From: an uncultured Oscillospiraceae bacterium
GTDB lineage: Bacteria; Bacillota; Clostridia; Oscillospirales; Oscillospiraceae
Direction: 5' to 3'
DNA: 44,084 nt
NCBI GenBank assembly: GCA_944385445.1
Contig: CALWXF010000018.1
Coordinates: 1-44,084 of the forward strand
Below the pieces are notes generated by a model that did no database searches, was not told the origin of the DNA, and worked only from the letters and a program-made list of their open reading frames with translations. Below, piece after piece: positions 8,752 to 17,122 of the stretch (its first letter is position 1; each line of letters opens with the position of its first letter). The position numbers were made by a program, and so were the translations under genes.

Positions 8752-9681
8752 TTACCGCATTAAAAGGGCAAACACATATCCCAGCCCCATGCAGGCGGGG
8801 AAGGTGAGCACCCACACCAGCAGCAGCTGGGCCACCACCCCCGCCTTGGGATGGGGAGACGCCCCGCAGATGGCGGCCACCTTGGCGTGGCTGGTGGACA
8901 CGGGCAGGCCTAGTGCCGAGCACATTCCCAGCACCACCCCGGTGGCCAGATCGGCGGCCAGCCCCTGGGTGGGGGTGAGGTGGGCCAGCTCATGGCCGAT
9001 TTTCTCCACAATCCGCCGCCCCCCCAGCCCAGTGCCCAGGGCCATGGTGCAGGCAGTGAGGAGCAGCAGGGTGAGGGGCGGCCGGGCGGCGCTCACCCCC
9101 TGGGCCATGAGGAGCAGAGCCAGAAACTTCTGCCCGTCCTGGGCCCCGTGGAGAAAGGCGGTGAGGGCGGCAGCCCACCGCTGCCCCGCCATGGGGTTGT
9201 GGGGGATGCGGCCCAACCCACGGCACACCCCCCGGCCTGCCACCACCCCGGCGGGGAGGGAGAGCACCAGTCCCATCCCCACCGCCACCCAGGCGGAGGG
9301 CTGGATGTCTGCCCCCAGAGCCAGAGCAGCCCCGGATAGCCCCGCCAGCAGCGCATGGCTCTCGCTGGTGGGCAGGCCGAATCGCCATGCCGCTACCCCC
9401 CACAAGATGACCGCCAGCAACGCCCCGCACAGTCCCGCCTGGGTGTCCTGGGGGGAGGAGAAGCGCACCAGATTCTCCATGGTGGCAGCCACGGCGGGAA
9501 AGCACAGACAGGCCAGGGCCACCCCGGCAAAGTTGCACACCGCCGCCAGAGCCACAGCGGGGCGGAAGGACAGGGCCCCGGAGCCCACGGCGGTGGCAAT
9601 GGCGTTGGGGGCGTCGGTCCAGCCGTTGACCAGAATGACGCACAGCACCAGCAGAGGTAATAGGGCGGTGTGGATGGGCAT
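8752..9681 (-). CDS. PiT-family inorganic phosphate transporter
   Basis: This 309-aa integral membrane protein is likely to import inorganic phosphate with a cation. Both inverted PiT signatures are present: NGWTDAPNAIATAVGSGAL near the N terminus (19-37) and FLHGAQDGQKFLALLL in the second half. About nine hydrophobic segments can be read. The start at 9681 has a GGAGGAATG site. At 309 aa it is at the short end of the family. A PhoU-like (DUF47) partner gene, often found next to such transporters, is absent here. The ion specificity is inferred from the family. Confidence 0.85.
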   Translation of the reverse strand: MPIHTALLPLLVLCVILVNGWTDAPNAIATAVGSGALSFRPAVALAAVCNFAGVALACLCFPAVAATMENLVRFSSPQDTQAGLCGALLAVILWGVAAWRFGLPTSESHALLAGLSGAALALGADIQPSAWVAVGMGLVLSLPAGVVAGRGVCRGLGRIPHNPMAGQRWAAALTAFLHGAQDGQKFLALLLMAQGVSAARPPLTLLLLTACTMALGTGLGGRRIVEKIGHELAHLTPTQGLAADLATGVVLGMCSALGLPVSTSHAKVAAICGASPHPKAGVVAQLLLVWVLTFPACMGLGYVFALLMR

Positions 9682-9821
9682 GAGACATTCCTCCTTGCCA
9701 TACCCTATGGAGGGGACAAGAGGGGTATGAAAAAAGTTTTCAAAAAATTTTGAAAAAAAGAAGGGTTCCCGCCAGATATGGAGTATATAGTGATAGGAAA
9801 TATCGGATAGGAGGGGTGCTA

Positions 9822-10826
9822 ATGGAAATTCGTACCTACACCGAGGAGTTGGAGCGACAGATTCTCTCTCCCCGGGCCTGCCTGGCTGCCCAGTCCAAAG
9901 GGCGGGCGGTGGACATCCCTCCCTGTCCTATGCGCACCTGTTTCCAGCGGGATGTGGACCGGGTGGTGCATTCCAAGGCCTTTCGGCGGCTGATGCACAA
10001 GACCCAGGTATTCCTCCAGCCGGAGGGGGACCACTACCGCACCCGTATGACCCACACCCTGGAGGTGTCGGGAATTGCCCGGAGCATGGCCCGGGCGCTG
10101 CGCCTGAACCAGGACCTCACCGAGGCCGCCGCCCTGGCCCACGATTTGGGCCACACCCCCTTCGGCCACGCCGGAGAGCGGGCGCTGAGCCGGATGGTGG
10201 AGGGGGGCTTCCGCCACTATGAGCAGTCCCTGCGGGTGGTGGACCGCCTGGAGCGGGACGGCGCCGGGCTGAACCTGTGCTATGAGGTGCGGGACGGCAT
10301 CCTCCGCCACACCACCGGACCCATGGCTCAGACTCTGGAGGGGCAGCTGGTGCGCTACGCCGACAAAATCGCCTACATCAACCACGACATTGACGACGCC
10401 ATGCGGGGCGGCATCATCTATCCCACCGACATCCCGGTGCACATCTCTCAGGTGCTGGGCTTCACCCACGGGGAGCGCATTGAGCGGCTGGTGTTGGACA
10501 TTGTGGCCAATAGCCAGGAGGGGATGGAGATCCACCAGTCCCCGGAGGTGGCTCAGGCCATGGCAGAGCTGAAAAACTTCATGTTTGAGGCGGTGTACTT
10601 CAATCCCCGTGCCAAGGGGGAAGAGTCCAAGGCGGAGGACATGATCTGCCACATGTTTGAATACTACTGCCGTCACAACGACAAGCTCCCCTGTGAGTAC
10701 CAGGACATTCTGGTGCGGGAGGGCGTGGAGCGGGCGGTCACCGACTACATCGCCGGCATGAGCGACGCCTACGCCGTGGAGAAATTTGAAGAGCTTTTTA
10801 TTCCCATGCGGTGGATGATTAAATAA
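9822..10826 (+). CDS. dgt: Deoxyguanosinetriphosphate triphosphohydrolase-like HD protein
   Basis: This 334-aa HD-domain enzyme is expected to hydrolyse dNTPs to nucleosides and triphosphate. The metal-binding HD signature is in the run RMTHTLEVSGIARSMARAL followed by LAHDLGHTPFGHAGE; the N-terminal CFQRDVDRVVHSKAFRRL is typical of the family. I start at the ATG at 9822 (MEIRTYTEELE) because AGGAGGGG lies just upstream; an in-frame ATG at 9750 lies in AT-rich non-coding DNA. It sits upstream of dnaG and rpoD, a common order in Clostridia, but is separated from dnaG by a palindromic repeat. Confidence 0.93.
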   Translation: MEIRTYTEELERQILSPRACLAAQSKGRAVDIPPCPMRTCFQRDVDRVVHSKAFRRLMHKTQVFLQPEGDHYRTRMTHTLEVSGIARSMARALRLNQDLTEAAALAHDLGHTPFGHAGERALSRMVEGGFRHYEQSLRVVDRLERDGAGLNLCYEVRDGILRHTTGPMAQTLEGQLVRYADKIAYINHDIDDAMRGGIIYPTDIPVHISQVLGFTHGERIERLVLDIVANSQEGMEIHQSPEVAQAMAELKNFMFEAVYFNPRAKGEESKAEDMICHMFEYYCRHNDKLPCEYQDILVREGVERAVTDYIAGMSDAYAVEKFEELFIPMRWMIK

Positions 10827-10828
10827 CA

Positions 10829-10990
10829 GGGCAACACCGAACAATGTCGTCTGCGCACCTTTGCGGAAATTTTGCACCCATATTTCGTTGTGATTTTTTG
10901 CAATACACCAAGTATTGCTGCAAAACCACGCCTCATCTGGATGTAAAATTTACTCGCAAATCCGTCTTGCCGAATTGTGCGGTGTTACCC
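10829..10990. repeat. Imperfect 162-bp palindromic repeat (MITE-like)
   Basis: The left end (GGGCAACACCGAACAAT) and right end (ATTGTGCGGTGTTACCC) are complementary, and pairing continues inward with mismatches to a central hairpin GCAATAC/GTATTGC at 10900-10918. The block fills the dgt-dnaG gap and ends about 20 bp before the dnaG ribosome binding site. It has no coding capacity. I recall similar palindromes as dispersed repeats in gut Clostridia, but cannot verify copy number here. Confidence 0.7.
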
Positions 10991-11024
10991 GGATAAAATA
11001 TGGCTAGAATGGGGAGGTGAAACC

Positions 11025-12803
11025 ATGGCCATACCCGAACAATTTTTGGACGAGCTGAGCAGTCGGCTCAACATTGTGGACGTGGTGTCCGCCTACGTCC
11101 CCCTTACCCGGAAGGGTGGCAACTACTGGGGCCTGTGTCCCTTCCACCGGGAAAAGACCCCCTCCTTCTCCGTCAACGAGAGCAAGCAGATTTTCCACTG
11201 CTTCGGCTGCGGCAAGGGGGGCGGTGCGGTGCGCTTTGTCATGGAGATGGAGAATCTCCCCTTCCCCGAGGCGGTGCGCAAGCTGGCCGCCCAGGCTGGC
11301 ATGGAGGTGCCCGAGGACAACAGCAATGGGGCGTGGCGGGAAAAACGCCAGCGTATCCTGGAACTGAATAAAGAGGCCGCCCGGTTCTACCGCTCTATGC
11401 TCTCCCAGCCCGAAGGTGCCCAAGTGGCGGAGTATATCGCAAAAAAGCGGCGCATCAGCCCCAAGTTTTCCGCTCGCTTCGGCCTGGGGGCCGCCCCCAA
11501 CGCCTGGGATCGGCTCATTTTGGCCATGCGGGAGAAGGGGTACGACAAGGCCGACCTCATCGAGGCGGGCCTGGCCGTGGCGGGAAAAAACGGCGGCATC
11601 TATGACAAGTACCGAAACCGCCTCATGCTCCCGGTCATCGACGTGCGGGGCAACGTCATCGGCTTTACCAGCCGGGTGATGGACGACTCCACCCCCAAGT
11701 ATTTGAACACCCCGGAGACTGCCATCTTCAAAAAGCGGTCCATTTTATATGGCCTCAACTACGCCAAGAACACCAAACGGCCCAACATGATTCTGGTGGA
11801 GGGCAACATTGACGTCATCACCTTGCATCAGGCGGGCTTTGACAACACCATCGCCACCATGGGCACGGCCCTGACGGAAGAGCACATCCGCATTCTGGAA
11901 AAATACACCCAGGAGCTGGTGCTGTGCTACGACAACGACAACGCCGGCGTGGACGCCACCCAGCGGGCCATCGCTCTGCTGAAAGGCTCCCAGTTGCAAG
12001 TGAAGGTGCTCCAGCTGCCCCGTCGGCGGGACGACAGCGGCCAGCTGGTGAAGCAGGATGCGGACGATTTCATCAAGCACCAGGGACCCGAGGTATTTGA
12101 AGGACTGCTCCAGGGCTGCGCCAACTCGGTGGAGTACCGCCTGGAGGAGGTGCGCCAGGGCTTTGACTTGAGCCAGGACGACCAGAAGGCCCAGTACTTA
12201 CAGGCGGCGGCGGGTCTGGTAGCAGGGCTCAACAGCCCGGTGGAGCGGGAGATCTACGGAAACCGAGCCGCCGACGCCGCAGGCATCAGCCGGGAGGCCA
12301 TGGCCCAGGAGGTGGAGCAGCAGCGCCGCCAAAAGGGGCGACAGGCCCGGCGTCAGGAGGAGCGGCGCAGCCTCACCCCCACCCAGACGCTACAGCCCAA
12401 GCAGCGGGAGCTGCGCTACACCAATGTGCGTTCGGCCCTGGCGGAGGAGGGCGTGCTGCGGGTGGTGCTGCTGGATGGCAGCTACTTCAAGCAGCTCACG
12501 GACTTACAGGAGTCTGACTTCTCTGCCCCTCTGCTGGGGCGGGCCTATGGCCTGTTGCGGCAACGGTGGCAGGAGGGCAAGACAGTGAGCTTGGCGGCCC
12601 TGGACGGGGTGTTTACCCCCGAGGAGATGGACCACCTGTCCGCCGTGGTGCAGCAGCCCCAGCCCATGCACACGGCCCAGGCGGCCTTAGACGATTACAA
12701 GCAGACCATCCTTGCGCAACACCGCAAGGCAGACATACACAGCGGCCAGGACTTGGCCCAACTCAGAGACCTACTCAAACAGAAAAAAAGCTACGGAGGA
12801 TGA
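11025..12803 (+). CDS. dnaG: DNA primase
   Basis: This 592-aa primase makes RNA primers at the replication fork. The N-terminal zinc-binding domain has Cys38, His41, Cys59 and Cys62 (CPFH...CFGC). The catalytic core and TOPRIM fold follow, with VEGNIDVI near residue 257 and the acidic CYDNDNAG string near residue 303. The C-terminal third is the helicase-interacting region. The start at 11025 ([10 protein letters not shown]) follows GGGGAGGTG; a longer in-frame form from 10977 runs into the palindromic repeat. Its stop is 5 bp before the rpoD start, so the two genes are probably co-transcribed, the classic macromolecular-synthesis order. Confidence 0.95.
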   Translation: MAIPEQFLDELSSRLNIVDVVSAYVPLTRKGGNYWGLCPFHREKTPSFSVNESKQIFHCFGCGKGGGAVRFVMEMENLPFPEAVRKLAAQAGMEVPEDNSNGAWREKRQRILELNKEAARFYRSMLSQPEGAQVAEYIAKKRRISPKFSARFGLGAAPNAWDRLILAMREKGYDKADLIEAGLAVAGKNGGIYDKYRNRLMLPVIDVRGNVIGFTSRVMDDSTPKYLNTPETAIFKKRSILYGLNYAKNTKRPNMILVEGNIDVITLHQAGFDNTIATMGTALTEEHIRILEKYTQELVLCYDNDNAGVDATQRAIALLKGSQLQVKVLQLPRRRDDSGQLVKQDADDFIKHQGPEVFEGLLQGCANSVEYRLEEVRQGFDLSQDDQKAQYLQAAAGLVAGLNSPVEREIYGNRAADAAGISREAMAQEVEQQRRQKGRQARRQEERRSLTPTQTLQPKQRELRYTNVRSALAEEGVLRVVLLDGSYFKQLTDLQESDFSAPLLGRAYGLLRQRWQEGKTVSLAALDGVFTPEEMDHLSAVVQQPQPMHTAQAALDDYKQTILAQHRKADIHSGQDLAQLRDLLKQKKSYGG

Positions 12804-12808
12804 AAACC

Positions 12809-14122
12809 ATGAGTGAAAAGAAGAAAAACGGCAAGAAGCCCGAGGTGGCTTCCGGCATTAGCATGGTCAGCAAGGAGAAGTTCGAGAGCGCCAAGGCCGA
12901 GCTGGTGAAGCTGGTGGAGGGCATCCAGGGCGGTGAACGCCTGGTGGAGCTGGTGGACGCCGGCTACAAGAAGGGCAAGCTGTCCTCCGGTGAGATGATG
13001 GAAGTGCTGGAGTCCATGAACCTGGAGAGCGAGCAGATGGACAAGATGTACGACATCATGGAGAACCTGGGCGTGGACGCCGCCGGGGAGGAGGACCTGA
13101 TGCCCATCCTCAGCGAGGAGGACCTGCTGCCCCCCGCCGAGGAGATGGAGGACTTCAACGAGGAGGAGCTGGTGGACCCCAACACCCTGGTGGACTCCTT
13201 CGCCATCGACGACCCCGTGCGCATGTACCTCAAGGAGATCGGTAAGGTAGACCTGCTCTCTCCCGACCAGGAGATCGAGCTGGCCCAGGCCATGGCCGCC
13301 GGCAACCTGGCCAAGGAGCAGAAGGCTGAGCTGGAGAAGACCGGGGAGGAGCTGCCCGCCGAGGTGCTCCAGGAGCTCAGCAAGAGCATCAAGGCCGGGG
13401 AGCGGGCCAAGCAGAAGCTGGCCGAGGCCAACCTGCGTCTGGTGGTGTCCATCGCCAAGCGGTATGTGGGCCGTGGTATGCTGTTCCTGGATCTGATTCA
13501 GGAGGGTAACCTGGGCCTCATTAAGGCCGTGGAGAAGTTCGACTACACCAAGGGCTACAAGTTCTCTACCTACGCCACCTGGTGGATTCGTCAGGCCATC
13601 ACCCGTGCCATCGCCGACCAGGCCCGTACCATCCGCATCCCCGTGCACATGGTGGAGACCATCAACAAGGTCATCCGGGTCAACCGTCAGCTGCTCCAGG
13701 AGCTGGGACACGATCCCACCCCCGAGGAGACCGCCGCTGAGATGAACATGCCTGTGGAGAAGGTGCGGGAGATCTTGAAGATTGCCCAGGAGCCCGTCTC
13801 CCTGGAGACCCCCATCGGCGAGGAGGAGGACAGCCACCTGGGCGACTTCATCCCCGACGAGGATGCCTCCGAGCCCTCCGAGGCCGCCTCTTTCACCCTG
13901 CTGAAGGAGCAGCTGGTGGACGTGCTGTCCACCCTCACCCCCCGAGAGGAGAAGGTGCTCAAGCTGCGCTTCGGCATTGAGGACGGCCGCACCCGCACCC
14001 TGGAGGAAGTGGGCAAGGAGTTCAACGTCACCCGGGAACGTATCCGTCAGATCGAGGCCAAGGCCCTGCGCAAGCTGCGCCACCCCAGCCGCTCCAAGAA
14101 GCTCAAGGACTTTTTGAGCTAA
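12809..14122 (+). CDS. rpoD: RNA polymerase primary sigma factor
   Basis: This 437-aa sigma-70 protein directs RNA polymerase to vegetative promoters. Region 1.1 is seen in the N-terminal 80 residues, region 1.2 at [11 protein letters not shown], region 2 at [20 protein letters not shown] and [15 protein letters not shown], region 3 after [13 protein letters not shown], and region 4 at [20 protein letters not shown]. The start at 12809 (MSEKKK) is 9 nt from GGAGG; an ATG at 12800 overlapping the dnaG stop is possible but too close to that site. The terminator at 14139 follows directly. The vegetative promoters listed here match what this factor reads. Confidence 0.95.
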   Translation: MSEKKKNGKKPEVASGISMVSKEKFESAKAELVKLVEGIQGGERLVELVDAGYKKGKLSSGEMMEVLESMNLESEQMDKMYDIMENLGVDAAGEEDLMPILSEEDLLPPAEEMEDFNEEELVDPNTLVDSFAIDDPVRMYLKEIGKVDLLSPDQEIELAQAMAAGNLAKEQKAELEKTGEELPAEVLQELSKSIKAGERAKQKLAEANLRLVVSIAKRYVGRGMLFLDLIQEGNLGLIKAVEKFDYTKGYKFSTYATWWIRQAITRAIADQARTIRIPVHMVETINKVIRVNRQLLQELGHDPTPEETAAEMNMPVEKVREILKIAQEPVSLETPIGEEEDSHLGDFIPDEDASEPSEAASFTLLKEQLVDVLSTLTPREEKVLKLRFGIEDGRTRTLEEVGKEFNVTRERIRQIEAKALRKLRHPSRSKKLKDFLS

Positions 14123-14138
14123 TTCAAATTACAAAAAG

Positions 14139-14185
14139 CCCCGCCGTCTCCGCCCAAGTTTTGGGCAGAGATGGCGGGGTTTTTG
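14139..14185 (+). terminator. Terminator of dnaG-rpoD
   Basis: CCCCGCCGTCTC pairs with GAGATGGCGGGG (one G-T pair), with a second inner stem CGCCCA/TGGGC, followed by TTTTTG. The minus-strand SLOG gene ends just beyond at 14190. Confidence 0.85.
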
Positions 14186-14189
14186 TATG

Positions 14190-14630
14190 CTATGGGGCTG
14201 TGACACCGGGGACATAGGAGAGAATGAGTTTCTTTTTCTGCCTGGCATAGCGTAGGGTAGCGGCAGCTCCGCCCCAGTTGTGGAGAACGTAAGACACCAC
14301 CACCTGGGAGGCGTCCACCATCCACTGGTTGCGCTTGGGAATGGCAAGGTGAGGTGGAACCGACTCCAGAGGCGGATAGACGCTATAGTCATAGCCGGAG
14401 CCGTCCATGTTCCGGTTGAGATAGGGCCGAACCAGCACCAGCTTTATGTCTGGATGGGTCTCTTTCTGTTTGCGCAGGACCTGGGCCGCCAACTCGTCGA
14501 ACGCGCCGTACCCGCCCAGATAAAAGGTGGTGGCGCCCTGCTCAATTAGGGCCTGTGAGACTTCAAACAGCCAGTCTTGCACAGATTTCGGATCTGAAAT
14601 TTTGGCATGTCCACAAAAGGTTACGTTCAT
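14190..14630 (-). CDS. SLOG-superfamily (DUF1273/YpsA-like) protein
   Basis: This 146-aa soluble protein has the SLOG nucleotide-binding pattern: N-terminal MNVTFCGHAKI, then TTFYLGGYGAFDELA (glycine-rich loop followed by Asp) and KRNQWMVDASQVVVSYV with a later GGAAATLRYA. SLOG proteins bind nucleotide-related ligands, and some act in stress or phage-defence circuits; the ligand here is unknown. The start at 14630 has an ideal GAGGAGGTG site; frames extending upstream would cross the promoter. It is transcribed away from a small HTH gene, with a 28-bp palindrome between, and ends beside the rpoD terminator. I think the HTH protein controls it (inference). Confidence 0.75.
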   Translation of the reverse strand: MNVTFCGHAKISDPKSVQDWLFEVSQALIEQGATTFYLGGYGAFDELAAQVLRKQKETHPDIKLVLVRPYLNRNMDGSGYDYSVYPPLESVPPHLAIPKRNQWMVDASQVVVSYVLHNWGGAAATLRYARQKKKLILSYVPGVTAP

Positions 14631-14644
14631 ATAAATCACCTCCT

Positions 14645-14672
14645 CATTATAGTGATTATAATCACTATAATG
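14645..14672. promoter_or_regulatory. Perfect 28-bp palindrome, candidate operator
   Basis: The 14-base arm beginning CATTATAGTGATTA is followed immediately by its exact reverse complement. The palindrome covers the -10 and most of the spacer of the SLOG-gene promoter and touches the -35 zone of the divergent HTH gene, so one bound dimer could act on both. It is AT-only apart from four G/C pairs, in sharp contrast with the GC-rich surroundings. Confidence 0.75.
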
Positions 14673-14683
14673 AAAAGTTTCAA
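14655..14683 (-). promoter_or_regulatory. Promoter of the SLOG gene
   Basis: On the minus strand TTGAAA (14683-14678), a 17-bp spacer and TATAAT (14660-14655) give a near-perfect vegetative promoter, with the start codon about 25 bp downstream of the -10. Confidence 0.8.
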
Positions 14684-14715
14684 GCCCCATATAATAGCCG
14701 CAGTGGGGTGATAAA

Positions 14716-14934
14716 ATGCCAATTTCATTTAGGCCTATGCGGCAATTCATGGAGGACAATCACATATCCTATTATCGTTTGGCCAATGCTGGCATGGATG
14801 CCCAGACGTTACAGAGAATTCGACACGACAAGCCGATTACCACCGAGACTCTGGGAAAGTTGTGTTTCCTGTTGCAGTGTCAGCCGGGGGACTTGATGGA
14901 GTATATTCGGGATGAATCGGATGCACCCAAGTAG
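14716..14934 (+). CDS. Small XRE/Cro-type helix-turn-helix regulator
   Basis: This 72-aa protein is essentially one Cro/CI-type DNA-binding domain: FMEDNHISYYRLANAGMD, AQTLQRIRHDKPITTETL and GKLCFLLQCQPGDLMEYI follow the five-helix pattern of the HTH_26/YozG kind. It probably binds the adjacent 28-bp palindrome and represses the divergent SLOG gene, and possibly itself (inference). A TATAAT at 14690-14695 could be its -10, but I see no matching -35. A GTGGGGTG sequence precedes the ATG. It is followed by a terminator and then by repeat copy B. Confidence 0.75.
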   Translation: MPISFRPMRQFMEDNHISYYRLANAGMDAQTLQRIRHDKPITTETLGKLCFLLQCQPGDLMEYIRDESDAPK

Positions 14935-14949
14935 AATATGGTTGATGAT

Positions 14950-14986
14950 GAGCCACACATGTGAATTGCATGGTGGCTCTTTTTCT
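14950..14986 (+). terminator. Terminator of the small HTH gene
   Basis: GAGCCAC (14950-14956) pairs with GTGGCTC (14973-14979), with ACAT/ATG pairing inside, followed by TTTTTC. Confidence 0.7.
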
Positions 14987-14997
14987 TGGAATAGGCT

Positions 14998-15535
14998 TGC
15001 CAGCCTGGCGGGGACGCTCCCCGCTGGGGGTTCCTTTTGCTCGGTCAAAAGGAACCAAAACCCGCTTAGGGCGTTCCCCCCTAAGTACCCCCCTGGGGTA
15101 CTTGGCTGGGAATGCGTCAAGTTTGTGTTCGGCCCGTGACCCTTGCTGTGGCTCCTGTCACTACCACCATACCAGACTACCATGGCAGCTGGCCCTATAG
15201 CTGGGTGATTTCCATATCCGGGCCTACCCCGGAGAAGCGGCGTTCCCGCCGCCGGGAGCCAGGCCTCCGGCAACTGGGAACAGTTGCACACCAGGGTAAG
15301 GTCCTGGGGGTAGAAGAACATGCTAACATAGAAGTAAGTGCCGTCCATAGGACTGGTAAGCCATCTTATGTGACCCCACCGGGCCAAGGGCCGAAAAGCG
15401 GACGGCGCACACTCCACCCCGTATTGGCGGGGTGGATTCCAAAGGCGGGGAAAGGCCCCGCCTTTGGCGGGTTTTCGTCCATTTTGCCCGGTCAAAATGG
15501 ACCCCAGCGGAGCGCGTCCCCCTTGCCAGGCTGGC
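14998..15535. repeat. Non-coding inverted-end element, copy B (candidate structured RNA)
   Basis: This about 538-bp block is the more complete copy. The left end (from TGCCAGCCTGGCGGGGACG at 14998) is complementary to the right end (15502-15535, finishing TGCCAGGCTGGCA). Internal stems are at 15031-15054, 15065-15085, 15237-15252, 15271-15286 (CAACTG-GGAA-CAGTTG), 15414-15435, 15442-15464 and 15477-15502. The order and spacing match copy A at 8171-8692 and the orientation is the same. It lies between a plus-strand and a minus-strand gene that converge. Short open frames inside are not conserved between the copies and look spurious. Confidence 0.8.
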
Positions 15536-15560
15536 ATATTGAAAAGTCATGATGAATCAA

Positions 15561-15597
15561 AAAGACAGACGGTGGAACCCTTCCACTGTCTGTCTTT
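15561..15597 (-). terminator. Terminator, probably bidirectional
   Basis: AAAGACAGACGGTGGAA pairs with TTCCACTGTCTGTCTTT around a CCC loop, giving a 17-bp stem with one G-T pair. On the minus strand it is followed by TTTTTG-like sequence and ends the membrane-protein gene; on the plus strand it closes off copy B. Confidence 0.85.
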
Positions 15598-15602
15598 GTA
15601 TC

Positions 15603-16064
15603 TTATTCTTCGTCCCAGTCCTCTTCTTCTTCCAACTCAGGGTGGAAGGAGCGGAACTTGGAGAGCATGTACTCCACCGCTTCATCGTCTATGAGGTTGT
15701 AGAAGAAGCGGACGGGAGGCTGGCCCGGTAGCTGATAGTAAAAGTACAGGGCGTTGGTTCCTCCGCTAAAAGCGGTCCAGGCCTTTTCCAGCTCACTGTA
15801 GCGGTGATAACGCCCATTTCCTGGTTTGGTCTGATGATAAAAGCCGTTTTCGCCCACCAGGAACTTTACGATGAACCGCCGATACAGCCCCATCAACGTC
15901 ATCACCAGCATGAACAGAGCGAACAGGCCCACAAAGAACACCGCTGGATTTTTGGCCAAAGCCAGCGCAATGGCAACGCCGCCAGACACGGCCAGGCCAA
16001 TCAGGGGGAATATTACACTCAAGCTGTCTTTCCCAATTTGATATACCCACTTGTCTTCTTGCAT
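15603..16064 (-). CDS. Hypothetical membrane protein with two N-terminal helices
   Basis: This 153-aa protein of unknown function has two adjacent hydrophobic segments (about residues 16-35 and 40-61), joined by a short turn, and a soluble C-terminal domain containing VGENGFYHQT, ALYFYYQLPGQPP and FYNLIDDEAVEYML. The tail is very acidic (ELEEEEDWDEE). The layout resembles YcxB-like domain proteins, but I would not assign it. It starts 27 bp after the pseudouridine synthase gene with a GGGAGGAA site, so the two form an operon, and a strong terminator follows. Confidence 0.75.
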   Translation of the reverse strand: MQEDKWVYQIGKDSLSVIFPLIGLAVSGGVAIALALAKNPAVFFVGLFALFMLVMTLMGLYRRFIVKFLVGENGFYHQTKPGNGRYHRYSELEKAWTAFSGGTNALYFYYQLPGQPPVRFFYNLIDDEAVEYMLSKFRSFHPELEEEEDWDEE

Positions 16065-16091
16065 CTCGATTCCTCCCTCAAACGTTCCACA

Positions 16092-16991
16092 TTATCGGAA
16101 CACCCGGTTGAAGTCCCGGGGCATCTTGGCCTTGAAGGTGGTGGGCTGTCCGGTGGCGGGGTGGTTGAAGGACAGCTCATTGGCGTGGAGGCACAGCCGC
16201 CCGATGGGGTTGGTGCGGGCGTCGTACTGCTTGTCCCCGGCGATGGGGCAGCCTCGCTCCTTCATGTGGACACGAATCTGGTTTTTTCGGCCGGTGTCAA
16301 TGGAGATATCCAGCAGGGAGTACCCGGAACCGGACTTGAGAAGCTCATAGTTGGTGATGGCCTCCTTGGCCCCGGGGCCGGGGTCGCCGGAGAAGATCAT
16401 GTGGGTCTTGGTCTCCACCAGGAAGGAGCGGATGGTGTCCCGTTCCGGGCGGGGGGTGCCCTCCACCACCGCCAGATAGCCCCGGCGGGTGACAATATCG
16501 TTCCAGCGGGACTGGAACAGCTCTTTGGTGGCCTCGTCCTTGGCGAACATCAACACGCCGGAGGTGTCCCGGTCCAGACGGTGGATGACAAAAATCCGGT
16601 TGTCGATGTGCTGGCTCTTCACATAGTCGGTGACCATGTGGTAGGCCGTGCGCACCTTCTCCTTCTCGTTGCCCACGCTCAAAAGCTTGGCGGGCTTGTT
16701 GACCACAATGAGGTGCTCGTCCTCAAAGAGGATGGGGAAGGGGAGGGTATCCTGCTTGGGGGCGGACACGGACAGGATGGTCACCACCTGGCCGGGGGTC
16801 AGGGGGGTGTCGAACTGGGAGGTGGGGCGTCCGTCCACCGTTACCAGCTTGCGGGAGAGCAGGGACTTGACGTTGTTGCGGCTCTTCCCCTTGAGGGTGC
16901 AGAGCAGAAAGGGAAGGAGGGTGGTGGGCTCGGCCACGGTGTAGCTGGGCTCCCGGCTCTTATCCCGGTATTTGGGGCTGTTTGGTTGCAT
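16092..16991 (-). CDS. RluA-family RNA pseudouridine synthase
   Basis: This 299-aa enzyme converts specific uridines in rRNA or tRNA to pseudouridine. An N-terminal S4-like segment (LLSRKLVTVDGRP) is followed by the catalytic domain with HRLDRDTSG at 137-145, in which Asp140 is the expected catalytic residue, and by TGRKNQIRVHM near residue 229. The length suits the RluD/YlyB type. The exact target cannot be told from sequence. It is the first gene of a two-gene minus-strand operon, divergent from yqfC; the ribosome binding site (GGCGG) is weak. Confidence 0.92.
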   Translation of the reverse strand: MQPNSPKYRDKSREPSYTVAEPTTLLPFLLCTLKGKSRNNVKSLLSRKLVTVDGRPTSQFDTPLTPGQVVTILSVSAPKQDTLPFPILFEDEHLIVVNKPAKLLSVGNEKEKVRTAYHMVTDYVKSQHIDNRIFVIHRLDRDTSGVLMFAKDEATKELFQSRWNDIVTRRGYLAVVEGTPRPERDTIRSFLVETKTHMIFSGDPGPGAKEAITNYELLKSGSGYSLLDISIDTGRKNQIRVHMKERGCPIAGDKQYDARTNPIGRLCLHANELSFNHPATGQPTTFKAKMPRDFNRVFR

Positions 16992-17122
16992 GGATGTTGT
17001 ACCGCCTTTTCTTCACATTTTTCTCTACTCTATCACAACCTGGGGCAAATGTCCACGCAAAATCCCATTGGGACAGGCAAGTGGCGGGCGGGTTGTTCAT
17101 AGAGTTTCCAGAGGTGATGGAC

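Noticed and set aside
8251-8923. Short open frames inside and around repeat copy A, and similar frames in 14809-15552
   Set aside because: The predicted peptides are not conserved in frame between the two copies, while the hairpins are; the selection seen is on folding, not on coding.
8171-15535. Repeat copies as IS200/IS605 ends or group II introns
   Set aside because: There is no transposase or reverse transcriptase remnant, I could not find a domain V-like hairpin or GTGYG 5' end, and the ends are complementary over a long stretch, unlike IS200/IS605.
16982-17122. An N-terminal extension of YqfC back to 16982
   Set aside because: The extension has no ribosome binding site, overlaps the leader of the divergent pseudouridine synthase gene, and YqfC proteins are about 90 residues long.
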